DNA of 64,000 bases from positions 62,001-126,000 of the forward strand of contig BPIQ01000002.1 in NCBI GenBank assembly GCA_026004195.1, in the 5' to 3' direction. This stretch comes from Candidatus Binatia bacterium. Lineage in GTDB: Bacteria > Desulfobacterota > Binatia > HRBIN30 > BPIQ01. A program made the position numbers and the translations under genes. A model generated the notes under the pieces. It was given only the letters and a program-made list of their open reading frames with translations, was not told the origin of the DNA and ran no database searches. Shown in pieces: positions 1-8,243 of this stretch. The stretch's first letter is position 1, and the number at the start of each line of letters is the position of its first letter.

Positions 1-1
1 C

Positions 2-175
2 GAGCGGCTCGCCTCGCTCGTCGACGACGTCCTTGTCGTTCCGCCCACCGAGCCCGTCCTGAGCCCGATCCTCCTGACGATCCCGCTCCAACTCGTCGCT
101 TACTACGTCGCCGTCGAGCTCGGGCGCGACGTCGACCAACCCCGGAACCTGGCCAAGAGCGTCACGGTCGAGTAA
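2..175 (+). CDS. glmS: Glucosamine-6-phosphate synthase, C-terminal end (partial)
   Basis: The window opens inside a gene; 57 residues and the stop are visible. They end in [15 protein letters not shown], the characteristic C-terminus of glutamine-fructose-6-phosphate aminotransferase, preceded by the [15 protein letters not shown] segment of the second SIS (isomerase) domain. The enzyme makes glucosamine-6-phosphate from fructose-6-phosphate and glutamine in the cytoplasm, the first step towards UDP-GlcNAc for peptidoglycan and LPS. Only the tail is present, so the active sites cannot be checked. The next gene starts 10 bp later. Confidence 0.93.
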   Translation, partial: ERLASLVDDVLVVPPTEPVLSPILLTIPLQLVAYYVAVELGRDVDQPRNLAKSVTVE

Positions 176-185
176 AGAAAGCCGT

Positions 186-653
186 GTGGCCGCCGAGAAA
201 CACGAGAGCCGAGGGCGCCCCCACCTGACGCACGTGGCCCTCTTCGTCCGGGACGTGGACGCGACGGTCGCCTTCTACTCGGAATTCGCCGGCCTCGAGG
301 TCGTGCACGACCGGACCGACGGCGACGTGCGCGTCGTGTGGCTCGCCGAGGAGCCCCACGACCCCACGTTCGTCATCGTGGCCATCGGCGTTCCGCCGGG
401 CGAAACCCGAGCTTCGCCGCCCCGCTTCGCCCACTTCGGCTACGACGTCCCCTCTCCGGACGCCGTCGACGCGATCGCCCGGAAGGCCCGCGAAGCGGGC
501 GTTCTCGTGCAAGACCCCACCGACGGAGGCCCGATCGTGGGGTACTACTGCATGCTCCGGGACCCCGACGGGAATCTGGTGGAGTTCGCCCACGGACAGC
601 CCATTCGTCCTTCCGACGCTTCCGTCCGGCGGCCGGAGTCGGGCTCGACATGA
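186..653 (+). CDS. VOC-family (glyoxalase/bleomycin-resistance fold) protein
   Basis: A 155-residue single-domain vicinal-oxygen-chelate protein with GTG start. Typical features are the N-terminal LTHVALFVRDVDATVAFYSE strand-helix, an internal RFAHFGYDV strand and the C-terminal DPDGNLVEF strand. Candidate metal ligands are His16, His83 and Glu133, the usual H/H/E set. VOC proteins include glyoxalases, dioxygenases and methylmalonyl-CoA epimerase; the sequence does not single out one. Its stop overlaps the start of the acyl-CoA dehydrogenase by 4 bp (ATGA), so the two are probably co-translated and a role in CoA-ester catabolism is plausible. Confidence 0.85.
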   Translation: MAAEKHESRGRPHLTHVALFVRDVDATVAFYSEFAGLEVVHDRTDGDVRVVWLAEEPHDPTFVIVAIGVPPGETRASPPRFAHFGYDVPSPDAVDAIARKAREAGVLVQDPTDGGPIVGYYCMLRDPDGNLVEFAHGQPIRPSDASVRRPESGST

Positions 654-1849
654 GAGAACCGGCGGGAGCTCGTCCCTTCGACCTTTACGCTCCGACCGAA
701 GAGCACCGGATGCTCGCTCGCACCCTCGAGGAGTTCGTTCGGAACGAGGTGGAGCCGCAGGCGGACGAATCGAACCGGGCCGAGCGCTTCAACCTCGGGC
801 TCTTCCGCCGCGCGGCCGAGCTCGGGCTTCTCGGCCTGACCGTTCCCGCCGAAGACGGCGGCGCCGGCCTCGACGCGGTGGCGGCCGTGATGGTACACGA
901 GGCGCTTTCCACCTCGGACCCGGGCTTCGCGCTCGCCTACCTCGCGCATTCCGTTCTCTTCGTGAACAACTTCTACCGGAACGCGAACCCCGAGCAGCGC
1001 CGGGCCATCCTGCCGCACGTTCTCTCGGGAGAGTGGGTGGGCGGGATGTGCATGACGGAGCCCGAGGCCGGAACGGACGTCCTCGCCATGCGAACGACGG
1101 CGCGGCGCGAGGGCGACCACTACGTGCTCGACGGGCGGAAGATCTTCGTGACGAACGGGGCGATCGACGACACGACCCCCGGGGACGTCTTTCTCGTCTA
1201 CGCCCGGACCGGAGAGCGGGCCATCAGCACGTTCGTCGTCCGGAAGGATTTCCCCGGGTTCCGGCTCGGGCAGCGGCTCAAGAACAAGCTCGGCATGCGC
1301 TCCTCCACGACCGCGGAACTCGTCTTCGACGGCTGCCGCGTGCCGAGAGACCACCTCCTCGGCGAAGAAGGGCAGAGCCTCCTCCACATGATGCGCAACC
1401 TCGAGATCGAGCGGGTCACGCTCGCCGCCATGTCGCTCGGCATCGCGCGGCGCTGCCTCGAAGTCATGGTGCGACACGCGAACGAGCGAAAGACGTTCGG
1501 CGTACCGATCCGCGAGCATGGCCAGATCCAGCGCTACATCGCCGAGTCCTACGCGCGCTTCCGGGCCGCCCGGGCCTACGTGTACGCCACGGCGAGCCGG
1601 ATGGATCTCGATCGGGCCGGGGGGCGACCGGATGCCGACGGCTGCAAGCTCTTCGCGGCCACGGTCGGCAAGGAAATCGCCGACCACGCGATCCAGGTGC
1701 TCGGCGGCTACGGTTACATGGGGGAGTACGTCGTCGAGCGGCTCTGGCGGGACGCGAAACTCCTCGAGATCGGGGGCGGCACGCTCGAGGCGCACCAGAA
1801 AAACATCACGAAAGACCTCTGCCGCGACCCGAGCTGGCTCGACCGCTGA
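650..1849 (+). CDS. Acyl-CoA dehydrogenase, isovaleryl-CoA dehydrogenase-like
   Basis: A 399-residue flavin acyl-CoA dehydrogenase. The start at the ATGA overlap is chosen because the family N-terminus (FDLYAPTEEHRMLARTLEEF) begins just after it; a longer upstream frame runs through the VOC gene. FAD/CoA motifs visible are MCMTEPEAGTDV and GGYGYMGEYVVERLWRDAK. Where most members have the catalytic Glu in the motif IYEGT, this one has IGGGT. A Glu in NLEIERVTLAA sits where isovaleryl-CoA dehydrogenase carries its base on helix G (recalled alignment), suggesting a branched-chain substrate. It is convergent with the next gene, leaving one base between stops. Confidence 0.92.
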   Translation: MREPAGARPFDLYAPTEEHRMLARTLEEFVRNEVEPQADESNRAERFNLGLFRRAAELGLLGLTVPAEDGGAGLDAVAAVMVHEALSTSDPGFALAYLAHSVLFVNNFYRNANPEQRRAILPHVLSGEWVGGMCMTEPEAGTDVLAMRTTARREGDHYVLDGRKIFVTNGAIDDTTPGDVFLVYARTGERAISTFVVRKDFPGFRLGQRLKNKLGMRSSTTAELVFDGCRVPRDHLLGEEGQSLLHMMRNLEIERVTLAAMSLGIARRCLEVMVRHANERKTFGVPIREHGQIQRYIAESYARFRAARAYVYATASRMDLDRAGGRPDADGCKLFAATVGKEIADHAIQVLGGYGYMGEYVVERLWRDAKLLEIGGGTLEAHQKNITKDLCRDPSWLDR

Positions 1850-1850
1850 G

Positions 1851-2357
1851 TCAGCGGGGCTCCACGTAGAGGTCTTTCATCTCGCGCTCGACGGGATCGG
1901 TGGGGTCGAACTCCTTTCGGCTCCGCAGGCGGCGGAAAATCCCCCGGCGACGCCGGATGTCTTCGAGCTCGCGTTCTTTGCGCTCCTGGGCGTAGAACTC
2001 CTCTTCCGTGAGCTTCTGGCCTTCCAGCTCTTCTTCTTCTTCCACTTCCACCGTGGCTTCTTCGAGTTCGCGGCCCTCTTCGATCGCCTCCTCGATGGCT
2101 CGCCTGCCGCGCCGGGAAAGCTCCCGGCGCCGTGCGGGGAACCGCCCGTAGGACTCGAGACAGAAAAGCACCCAGGAATCGTCCGTTCGGAGCCTCTCGG
2201 CCAGGGCTCCCACGCCCGGCGGCGACCCCTCGAATTCCCGCACGTGCCGGTGGGCCTCCGAGAGGACCTTCGTGCAGGGGGGGCGGGACTGTGCCAGGGC
2301 CGGAACCGCAAGGCCCCAGACCGTGCCCAGAAGAGCGCCGAAGACGAGACCTCTCAC
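1851..2357 (-). CDS. Secreted hypothetical protein with charged helical tail
   Basis: 168 residues, no family recognised. The first 22 residues form a signal peptide ending around VPALAQS. The mature part has two Cys (PPCTKVL and LFCLE) and then a long region rich in Glu/Arg/Lys, predicted to be helical, with a run of acidic residues (VEVEEEEELEG) near residue 105. Likely periplasmic or outer-surface. It is last of three minus-strand genes (methyltransferase, MFS transporter, this) separated by about 10 bp, suggesting one operon. Confidence 0.7.
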   Translation of the reverse strand: MRGLVFGALLGTVWGLAVPALAQSRPPCTKVLSEAHRHVREFEGSPPGVGALAERLRTDDSWVLFCLESYGRFPARRRELSRRGRRAIEEAIEEGRELEEATVEVEEEEELEGQKLTEEEFYAQERKERELEDIRRRRGIFRRLRSRKEFDPTDPVEREMKDLYVEPR

Positions 2358-2366
2358 GCGCCCAGT

Positions 2367-3710
2367 CTACTCCGGCTCCCGCGGTTCGTCCACGACGAAG
2401 TCGTGACCGGGTTCCCGCACCGGCAGCAGGAACCCGATTCCCAGAGCCAGGTAGCCGACGACGCTCAGAAAGAGAGCCGGGTAGCCGAGATTGGGCCCGA
2501 GCCCGTTGAAGAAATCGAGCAGCACCCCGCCCACGCCCGGTGCGATCACCTGCGGCAAGGTGCCGGCGATCATCCAGATTCCGAGCGACCTGGCCACCGC
2601 TCCGTCTCTCGGCAGCAAGTGAAGCGCGAGCGACCAGTCCGAGGTGAAAAAAGCGCCGTAGAAAAACCCGAAGAACATGCCGAGCACCAGCACCTCGGGA
2701 AAGCTCCGGACCGCGATCAAGCCGAGCGAGACGAGAGCGAGCCCGAGACTCGACGCCACCACCCAGGCCTTGCGCCGGCCGTGGCGGTCGATCCAGTAAC
2801 CCACGGCCACCGAGCTCGGAAGCGTGGTGAGCGACGAGGCGGCGAAGAGGTAGCCGAGCTTCGCGTTCGCTTCCCGAATGTCCGCCACGCCCAGGTAGTC
2901 GTGGATGTAGTACAGCAGGAACGTCGTGATCGTCGCGAGGGCGAGCATGTTCGCCCCGCGGGAGAAAAGGAGCCAGGCGAAATTCGGCTCGGCCCGCACG
3001 TCCAACCGGAACGCCCGCCGCCAGAGGCTCCCGCGCCGGCTCGCCGGAGGCGACTCCGCAGGGGGGTCCTCCACGGCGAGAAGGGTGACGACCAGGGCGA
3101 CGAGAAGCACGCCCGAGGTGATCGCCACGAGGGGCAACATCGGGCTCGAGCGGACCGAGACGGGCAGAAAGGGCAACATCCCGCCGAGAATCTCGGCCCA
3201 CTCCGGAAGGGAAACGAAAAGTCCCCCGACGATGGCGCCGCAGAGCCTTCCGAGCACGTCGGCGAAGCCCGCGAATCCGGTGGCCCTCCCCTTCTGCCGG
3301 TCGGTGACCTGATCGGGCAGCAGCGCGGTGTACGGCGCGCTCGCGACGTGCAGAAAGAACTGCAGGCTCGCGACGGAGAGCAGGAACCCGGCGAGCGTCC
3401 TCGCCCCGACCAGTGCGAAAAGAGAGGCCGAACCCGCGACCACTCCGAGGAGCAGAAAAGGCTTCCGCCTCCCCCAGCGCGATCGCGACTCGTCGCTCAG
3501 GACGCCCGCCAGAGGCGAGGTGAGCATGGCTACGAGCGCCCCGAGGACGGTGACGAGTCCGAGAATCCGCCCTTTCGTCGCGGGCGTGGAAAATTCCAGG
3601 GCACGCGTCGGAAGGATGTTGTTCGAAAGCACCGTCCAGTGGAACGAGAGCGCACCCCAGAGAACGACGAGGAGCAAAAGGTACCGCGTTTTTCTTTCCC
3701 TGGCTCCCAT
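2367..3710 (-). CDS. MFS transporter (GPH/SLC45-like)
   Basis: A 447-residue integral membrane protein with about 12 hydrophobic segments. The cytoplasmic loop between helices 2 and 3 reads PLAGVLSDESRSRWGRRKP, the major-facilitator motif in the form usual for glycoside-pentoside-hexuronide and SLC45-type symporters. A second copy of the motif, YWIDRHGRRKAW, follows helix 8, as expected for the two-fold repeat. Substrate cannot be read from sequence; sugars are typical of the nearest families. It lies 10 bp downstream of the methyltransferase gene on the same strand. Confidence 0.88.
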   Translation of the reverse strand: MGARERKTRYLLLLVVLWGALSFHWTVLSNNILPTRALEFSTPATKGRILGLVTVLGALVAMLTSPLAGVLSDESRSRWGRRKPFLLLGVVAGSASLFALVGARTLAGFLLSVASLQFFLHVASAPYTALLPDQVTDRQKGRATGFAGFADVLGRLCGAIVGGLFVSLPEWAEILGGMLPFLPVSVRSSPMLPLVAITSGVLLVALVVTLLAVEDPPAESPPASRRGSLWRRAFRLDVRAEPNFAWLLFSRGANMLALATITTFLLYYIHDYLGVADIREANAKLGYLFAASSLTTLPSSVAVGYWIDRHGRRKAWVVASSLGLALVSLGLIAVRSFPEVLVLGMFFGFFYGAFFTSDWSLALHLLPRDGAVARSLGIWMIAGTLPQVIAPGVGGVLLDFFNGLGPNLGYPALFLSVVGYLALGIGFLLPVREPGHDFVVDEPREPE

Positions 3711-3720
3711 CGGGCCGGCT

Positions 3721-4461
3721 TCAGGAAGGCTTTCTCGCCGTCAAGAGGAAAAGCTCGGGTTCCCCCGGAGAGTCCTCCCGGAGCGGCGCGGCGAGATCGC
3801 CGTGACCCTGCCGGGTGAGCACCTGCGCGAGCCGCTGCCGGGCGATCCCGACCGTCGGAGGTTCGGGCGAACCTCCGAGCGGGTCCACGCGGAGCTCGAC
3901 GAAGCCCGCCTCCCGCACCGCCCGCCGCGCCTCCTCCGGATCGCTCGCGGCGACGGCCAGATGCCCTCCCGGACGAACCACGCGCAGCGCTTCCGCAAGA
4001 CGCGGATCCCCGGCCGCCCAGCGGATGGGACGCGCCGACCACACGTGCGTGAAGCTTCCGCCCCGGAAGGGGAGAGCCCGGCCGAGCGCCGCGACGAAAC
4101 GCGTGTCCGCGGAAAATCCGGAGCGAGAGGAAAGAAAGGCGGCGGCTCGCGCGAACTCGAGCGCTTCTTCCACACCGACCACCCGGCAGCCGAACACCGC
4201 GTTCCACCACCTCGCCGTCGCGCCGAGACCAGCACCGAGCTCGAGAACCGTCTCGTACTTCCGGAAGATGCCGCGTTTTCCGAAAGCGCCGAGGTCCGGC
4301 AAGCCACCCGGCGGCGCGTCGAGACCGAAAAACGGCGCCCCGCGGGGGGCCGCGAACTCCCGCCTGAGTTCCCGGGCCACGGCTTCCACCGCGGCCGCCC
4401 ACGCCCACGCCTTTCCGGAAGGTCCGAGGACGCCGTAGAAGTCGCTGCCTCTCGACGTCAC
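3721..4461 (-). CDS. SAM-dependent methyltransferase-like protein
   Basis: About 246 residues from the GTG chosen here. An in-frame ATG at 4521 would put the start 5 bp from the divergent gene and inside its promoter, so it is less likely. The Rossmann motif I is VLELGAGLGATARWW, followed by acidic VVGVEEALEFA and a late WAAGDPRLAEALRVVRPGG segment like class I methyltransferases. The acceptor is unknown. It heads a minus-strand operon with the MFS transporter and the secreted hypothetical, and is divergent from the MaoC gene. Confidence 0.75.
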   Translation of the reverse strand: MTSRGSDFYGVLGPSGKAWAWAAAVEAVARELRREFAAPRGAPFFGLDAPPGGLPDLGAFGKRGIFRKYETVLELGAGLGATARWWNAVFGCRVVGVEEALEFARAAAFLSSRSGFSADTRFVAALGRALPFRGGSFTHVWSARPIRWAAGDPRLAEALRVVRPGGHLAVAASDPEEARRAVREAGFVELRVDPLGGSPEPPTVGIARQRLAQVLTRQGHGDLAAPLREDSPGEPELFLLTARKPS

Positions 4462-4473
4462 GGCGACTCTTCG

Positions 4474-4502
4474 TTGACTCGAGCCCGAGCCTTGTCCATG
4501 AT
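4474..4502 (+). promoter_or_regulatory. Sigma70-like promoter for the MaoC gene
   Basis: TTGACT (5 of 6 to the -35 consensus), a 17-base spacer and CATGAT (4 of 6 to the -10) lie in the short gap between divergent genes. The predicted transcript would begin near 4509, 18 bases before the ATG at 4527. Judged by eye only. Confidence 0.5.
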
Positions 4503-4526
4503 CCCCCGAACCCGGGAACAAGAACC

Positions 4527-5585
4527 ATGGCGACCGTTCGAAAGCAAAAGGGGAATTTTCTCGAAGATTTCGTCGTCGGGCACGTCTACCGGCACAAGGT
4601 GGGAAAGACGCTCACCGAAGGGCTTCTCGCCCATTTCACGGGATGGGACATGACGACGAACCCCCTCCACAAGAACCGCCGCTACGCCGAACGCTACGGG
4701 TTCCGTGGCATCGTGGCCCCGCCGGGGCTCGTGATGAACATCGTCTTCAGCCAGAGCGTGGAAGACATCTCCGAGAACGCCCGCGCCAACCTGGAATACA
4801 TCCGGATGCGCTTCGGGGCACCCGTTTACGTGGGCGACACGATCGAGGCGAGCTCGACGGTGCTCGGAGTGAAACCCTCGAGCCGGGACCCCGACCGGGG
4901 CGTCGTCCACGTGCAAACCACGGGACGGAACCAGGACGGGCGCGTCGTCCTCACCTACGAGCGCAAGGTACAGGTCTGGAAGCGGGACCCTTCGGCGCGC
5001 GTCGAGGAAGCTTCGATCCCCGCTCCCGAGGTCCCGTGCGAACTCGAGCTCCCCCCCTACGACCCCGGACGCCGCTACGCGGAGCTCGCGCACCTGACGA
5101 ACCCCGACACCTACTTCGAGGACTTCCGGCCGGGCGACGTCCTCGAACACTCCCGCGGGCGCATGGTCACCGACGAACACATCGCGCTCACGGCGATGCT
5201 CGACAACACCTCGCAGGTCCACTGCAACCGCACCCTGATCGAGCGCTCCCCCGAGAAGTACATCGGCGGGCAGCTCATCGTCTACGGCGGTATCCCCTTC
5301 CATCTCTGCCTCGGGCTCTCCTGCCCCGACGTGGCCGACAACTCCCTCGGCGACGTGCTCTACACGACGGGCCGGCACACCGGACCCGTCTTTTCGGGCG
5401 ATACCGTCTTCGCGACCACCGAGATCGTCGGCAAGGGCGACTACCCGGGGCGGCCCGATCTCGGCCTAGTCGACACGATCCTGAGAGGCCACAAGTTCGT
5501 CCGCAAGGGCGAGGACTTCGAGAAGGTCGAAGTCTTCTACCTCGAGCGGCGGCTGGCCGTGAAGCGGCGGAGCCACTACGGCTAG
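4527..5585 (+). CDS. MaoC-type double-hotdog hydratase, mesaconyl-CoA hydratase-like
   Basis: 352 residues made of two hotdog halves (about 1-165 and 185-350). The first half (GNFLEDFVVGHVYRH, LTEGLLAHFT, VFSQSVEDISENARANLEY) closely recalls beta-methylmalyl-CoA dehydratase/mesaconyl-CoA hydratase of the ethylmalonyl-CoA and 3-hydroxypropionate pathways, and length agrees (about 340-350). The second half carries YFEDFRPGDVLEHSRGRMVT. Assignment is from remembered family features; a generic enoyl-CoA hydratase is the alternative. It stands alone on the plus strand and points towards minus-strand CoA genes. Confidence 0.75.
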   Translation: MATVRKQKGNFLEDFVVGHVYRHKVGKTLTEGLLAHFTGWDMTTNPLHKNRRYAERYGFRGIVAPPGLVMNIVFSQSVEDISENARANLEYIRMRFGAPVYVGDTIEASSTVLGVKPSSRDPDRGVVHVQTTGRNQDGRVVLTYERKVQVWKRDPSARVEEASIPAPEVPCELELPPYDPGRRYAELAHLTNPDTYFEDFRPGDVLEHSRGRMVTDEHIALTAMLDNTSQVHCNRTLIERSPEKYIGGQLIVYGGIPFHLCLGLSCPDVADNSLGDVLYTTGRHTGPVFSGDTVFATTEIVGKGDYPGRPDLGLVDTILRGHKFVRKGEDFEKVEVFYLERRLAVKRRSHYG

Positions 5586-5592
5586 CGGGCTC

Positions 5593-5955
5593 TCAGGTTT
5601 TCAGAGCTCCGCGCCGCCAGGCCTGGTAGTGCGTCGCGCAGTAGCCCCGCGCGAGATGCGCCCGCGTGCAGCCGTCGACCGAACACGTGCGGCCCGCTCG
5701 GGGCCGGCCCCGGCGAGCCCGCCGGCGCGCCGCGCGAGAAACACCGGCCGGCGGCTCGTAGCCGGCCAGGAGTTTCTCGGAGGCGGCGAGTCCCTCGTTG
5801 AGCAGCGCGATCACCACCTCGGTTTTCGACGCGCCCAGGGCGGACGCCACCTGCCGGATCCGTTCGCCCACCAGGGTCGGGATCTTCACGTTCATGAGCT
5901 TCGCGGGGACGCGTTTCCGCTCCCGCAGGTCGTCGAGACGCAAGTCTGCGCGCAT
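5593..5955 (-). CDS. Small DNA-binding-like protein: RHH-like N-terminus plus Cys/His zinc motif
   Basis: 120 residues. The start is fixed by an excellent ribosome binding site (AAGGAGG, then CACC and ATG). Residues about 18-55 (MNVKIPTLVGERIRQVASAL then GASKTEVVIALLNEGL) resemble a ribbon-helix-helix or related DNA-binding fold. The C-terminus has CSVDGC, then GYCATHYQAWRR, a compact C-x4-C...C-x2-H zinc-ribbon pattern also found in phage and mobile-element proteins. Basic linker residues lie between them. Last gene of the minus operon with two MaoC genes and an acyl-CoA dehydrogenase, so it may be their regulator; that is inference. Confidence 0.65.
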   Translation of the reverse strand: MRADLRLDDLRERKRVPAKLMNVKIPTLVGERIRQVASALGASKTEVVIALLNEGLAASEKLLAGYEPPAGVSRAARRRARRGRPRAGRTCSVDGCTRAHLARGYCATHYQAWRRGALKT

Positions 5956-6016
5956 GGTGCCTCCTTTTCCGGGCCGCCTCGGCCATCCCGCGCCCGACGG
6001 CACTTCGCCTATCGAG

Positions 6017-6451
6017 TCAGTCGGGCGGCAACTCCGCGACGAACGAGCCCCGCAGAGCTACCTCCCCTTTCTGCGTCACGCTCTCGAGTTCCCCGGCGAT
6101 GTAGCATCGCCCGTTCTCCACGTACTTTTCGGTGACTCGCCCGCGGCACGTCACCGTGTCCCCGGGCCACACCCGGGTCGCGAACCGAACGCGGAACTTC
6201 CGCAAATTCCCGACCCCCACGTAGTCCGTCACGCACTTCGCGAGAAACCCGGCGTTGAGCATTCCCTGGGCGAAGACGGTCGGGAGACCCGCCGCTTCGG
6301 CGAAGGTCTGGTCGTAGTGGATCGGGTTGAAGTCCCCCGACGCCCCCGCGTAGCGAACGAAATCGGCCCGCGTGAGTTTCTCGACCACGAACGGAGGGAT
6401 CTCGTCTCCCACCTTCACGTCCGGGTAGCGGAGAGGGGGCTTTTCTTTCAT
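6017..6451 (-). CDS. MaoC-family enoyl-CoA hydratase subunit
   Basis: 144-residue hotdog-fold protein. The hydratase-2 motif YAGASGDFNPIHYD (residues about 34-47) contains the Asp and His used as the catalytic dyad in R-specific enoyl-CoA hydratases. The start overlaps the end of the upstream hydratase gene by 4 bp. Such a pair, one subunit with the dyad and one more divergent, is known for heteromeric hydratases (HadBC, ChsH1/H2). It probably hydrates an enoyl-CoA made by the neighbouring dehydrogenases. Confidence 0.85.
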   Translation of the reverse strand: MKEKPPLRYPDVKVGDEIPPFVVEKLTRADFVRYAGASGDFNPIHYDQTFAEAAGLPTVFAQGMLNAGFLAKCVTDYVGVGNLRKFRVRFATRVWPGDTVTCRGRVTEKYVENGRCYIAGELESVTQKGEVALRGSFVAELPPD

Positions 6452-6912
6452 CGTGCGCCCTCGCGGTCTCGGACGACCTCGCCCGTCTCGATCAGGGTCG
6501 AGCGAGCGATCGCGACGAGCTCCCCGCGCTGGTTGCGAAACTCGGTGGCGAGCACCGCGAACTGCATCCGTCCCCCGCGCGAGCCCGTCTTCTCGTACAT
6601 CTTCTCGACTTTCCCCTGCGCCGTGAGCACGTCACCGGCGTAGATCGGGGCGAAATACTCGAACTCCTGCTCGCCGTGAAGGGTTCTCCTCCAGTCCAAC
6701 CCGAGATCGATCCCGCGGCCGTCGTTCCAGAACGCGATCGTCATCAGAAAGGTCGGCGGTGCGGGAATACCGCCCACCGTGCGGCGGGCGTACTCCTCGT
6801 CGAAATAGACGGGATTCGTCTCTTTGATCGCGCGGGCGAACTCGCGGATCTTTCCCCGCTCGACGTACATGGTCACGGGGTCGCCCCGTTTTCCGAGCGC
6901 CGACTTATCCAT
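6448..6912 (-). CDS. MaoC-like N-terminal-domain (FAS1-type) dehydratase subunit
   Basis: 154 residues, hotdog fold of the 'MaoC dehydratase N-terminal' type: VERGKIREFARAIKETNPVY followed by GIPAPPTFLMTIAFW. It lacks the Asp-x-Asn-x-x-His signature of the downstream partner, so it is likely the structural or acyl-binding half of a heterodimer with the gene that overlaps it by 4 bp. It overlaps the dehydrogenase gene upstream by 8 bp, so all three are one operon. Confidence 0.85.
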   Translation of the reverse strand: MDKSALGKRGDPVTMYVERGKIREFARAIKETNPVYFDEEYARRTVGGIPAPPTFLMTIAFWNDGRGIDLGLDWRRTLHGEQEFEYFAPIYAGDVLTAQGKVEKMYEKTGSRGGRMQFAVLATEFRNQRGELVAIARSTLIETGEVVRDREGAR

Positions 6913-8071
6913 GGGCCGCCTCGCCGGACTCTTCCGGTCGGTCGAGCACCATGCGGGCCACGAGCTCCCGGTTCCACGTGGCGTCTCCGTAGGTCACCTC
7001 CGACGCCTTGGCCCGCTTGAAGTAGAGGTGCATGTCGTGCTCCCACGTGAAGCCGATCCCTCCGTGGATCTGGATTCCCTCGCCCGCGACGTACCGGTAG
7101 GCGTCCGAACAGTACGCCTTGGCCATCGCCGCGGCGAGCCTCGCGTCGGGCGTCCGGTTGGCCACGGCCCAGGCGGCGTAGTACGTGGCGGACTTCGCGC
7201 TCTCGACCTGCACGAGCATGTTGGCGCATTTGTGCTGGATCGCCTGGAAGCTGCCGATCGGCCTTCCGAACTGCTCGCGCACCTTCGCGTACTCCACGCT
7301 CATCTCGAGAACCTTCTGAGCCCCCCCGCACATCTCGGCACAGAGCGCCACCTTGGCGTGGTCGAGAATGTCCTCGAGGAGGGGCCAGCCCTTGCCGACC
7401 TTCCCGAGGACCGACGAGCGCGGCACGACGACGTCCTCGAAGCGGACCTCGCAGAGCTTCCGCGTCTGGTCCATCGTCTTGAGCAAGCTCACCGAGACGC
7501 CCGGAGCGTTCGTGGGGACGAGGAACAGCGTGATGCCGTTTTCCCCGCGTCCCGACGTCCTCGCCGCGACGATCATCCAGTCCGCCACGTGGGCGTCGGG
7601 GACGAAAAGCTTCACCCCCGAAAGTCGGTACCCGCCTTCCGTGCGCACCGCCGGCAGCGCGATCCCCTCGGCGTCCCACCTCCCGCTTTCCTCGACCTGC
7701 GCGAGCGTTCCCCTGGATTCGCCCCCGACGATTCCGGGAAGGTAGCGTTCTTTCTGCGCCTTCGAGCCACCGAGGAGAACGCCGAGACCCCCCAGCACGA
7801 CCGTCGAGAAAAAGGGTCCCGGGAACACCATCCGTCCCATTTCTTCGAGGACGACGACCAGGTCCACCAGGTCGAGCCCCGAGCCCCCGTACTCCTCGGG
7901 GAAGACGAGCCCGAGCCAACCGAGCTCCGCCATCTTCCGCCACTTGTCCTCGAGGTAGCCCGGGTCGTGCTCCATCATCTGGCGCGTGTAGGACATGGGA
8001 GCCTGTTCCTCGAGAAAGGAGCGCACGCTCTGGCGAAGCATTTCCTGTTCTTCAGTAAAGCCGAAATCCAT
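6905..8071 (-). CDS. Acyl-CoA dehydrogenase (FadE-like, steroid/aromatic side-chain type)
   Basis: 388 residues. The N-terminus MDFGFTEEQEMLRQSVRSFL and the late motif HGGIGFTWEHDMHLYFKRAK belong to the FadE group often found in steroid or branched side-chain degradation. At the place of the usual catalytic Glu it reads VTYGDAT, and no obvious Glu is seen at the isovaleryl-type position, so its catalytic base is unclear. It heads the minus-strand operon with the two hydratase subunits and is divergent, across 172 bp, from two further dehydrogenases. Confidence 0.88.
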   Translation of the reverse strand: MDFGFTEEQEMLRQSVRSFLEEQAPMSYTRQMMEHDPGYLEDKWRKMAELGWLGLVFPEEYGGSGLDLVDLVVVLEEMGRMVFPGPFFSTVVLGGLGVLLGGSKAQKERYLPGIVGGESRGTLAQVEESGRWDAEGIALPAVRTEGGYRLSGVKLFVPDAHVADWMIVAARTSGRGENGITLFLVPTNAPGVSVSLLKTMDQTRKLCEVRFEDVVVPRSSVLGKVGKGWPLLEDILDHAKVALCAEMCGGAQKVLEMSVEYAKVREQFGRPIGSFQAIQHKCANMLVQVESAKSATYYAAWAVANRTPDARLAAAMAKAYCSDAYRYVAGEGIQIHGGIGFTWEHDMHLYFKRAKASEVTYGDATWNRELVARMVLDRPEESGEAAHG

Positions 8072-8243
8072 CGATCGAGTCTCCCGAAAAGGTAGTTTCG
8101 CCTTGCTTCTGTTCGAACGATTTTTCTCGTCGGCTCTCCTCGTAGGAAGCGAGCGGCTCCAGCGCTACCACAGGGATACCGGCCACGCAATGCCCCTCCG
8201 GTCACGCTTGCATCCAGCCGGCCTTCCCGGTTTGCTAGGGCGC

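Noticed and set aside
338-649. N-terminal extension of the first acyl-CoA dehydrogenase
   Set aside because: The extra residues are a shadow of the VOC gene; the family N-terminus begins at the ATG at 650, in an ATGA overlap.
1843-1857. CCGCTGA-G-TCAGCGG palindrome containing both convergent stop codons
   Set aside because: Too tight a loop and no T-run; the two stop codons face each other by chance of a 1-bp gap, which makes a palindrome centre likely.
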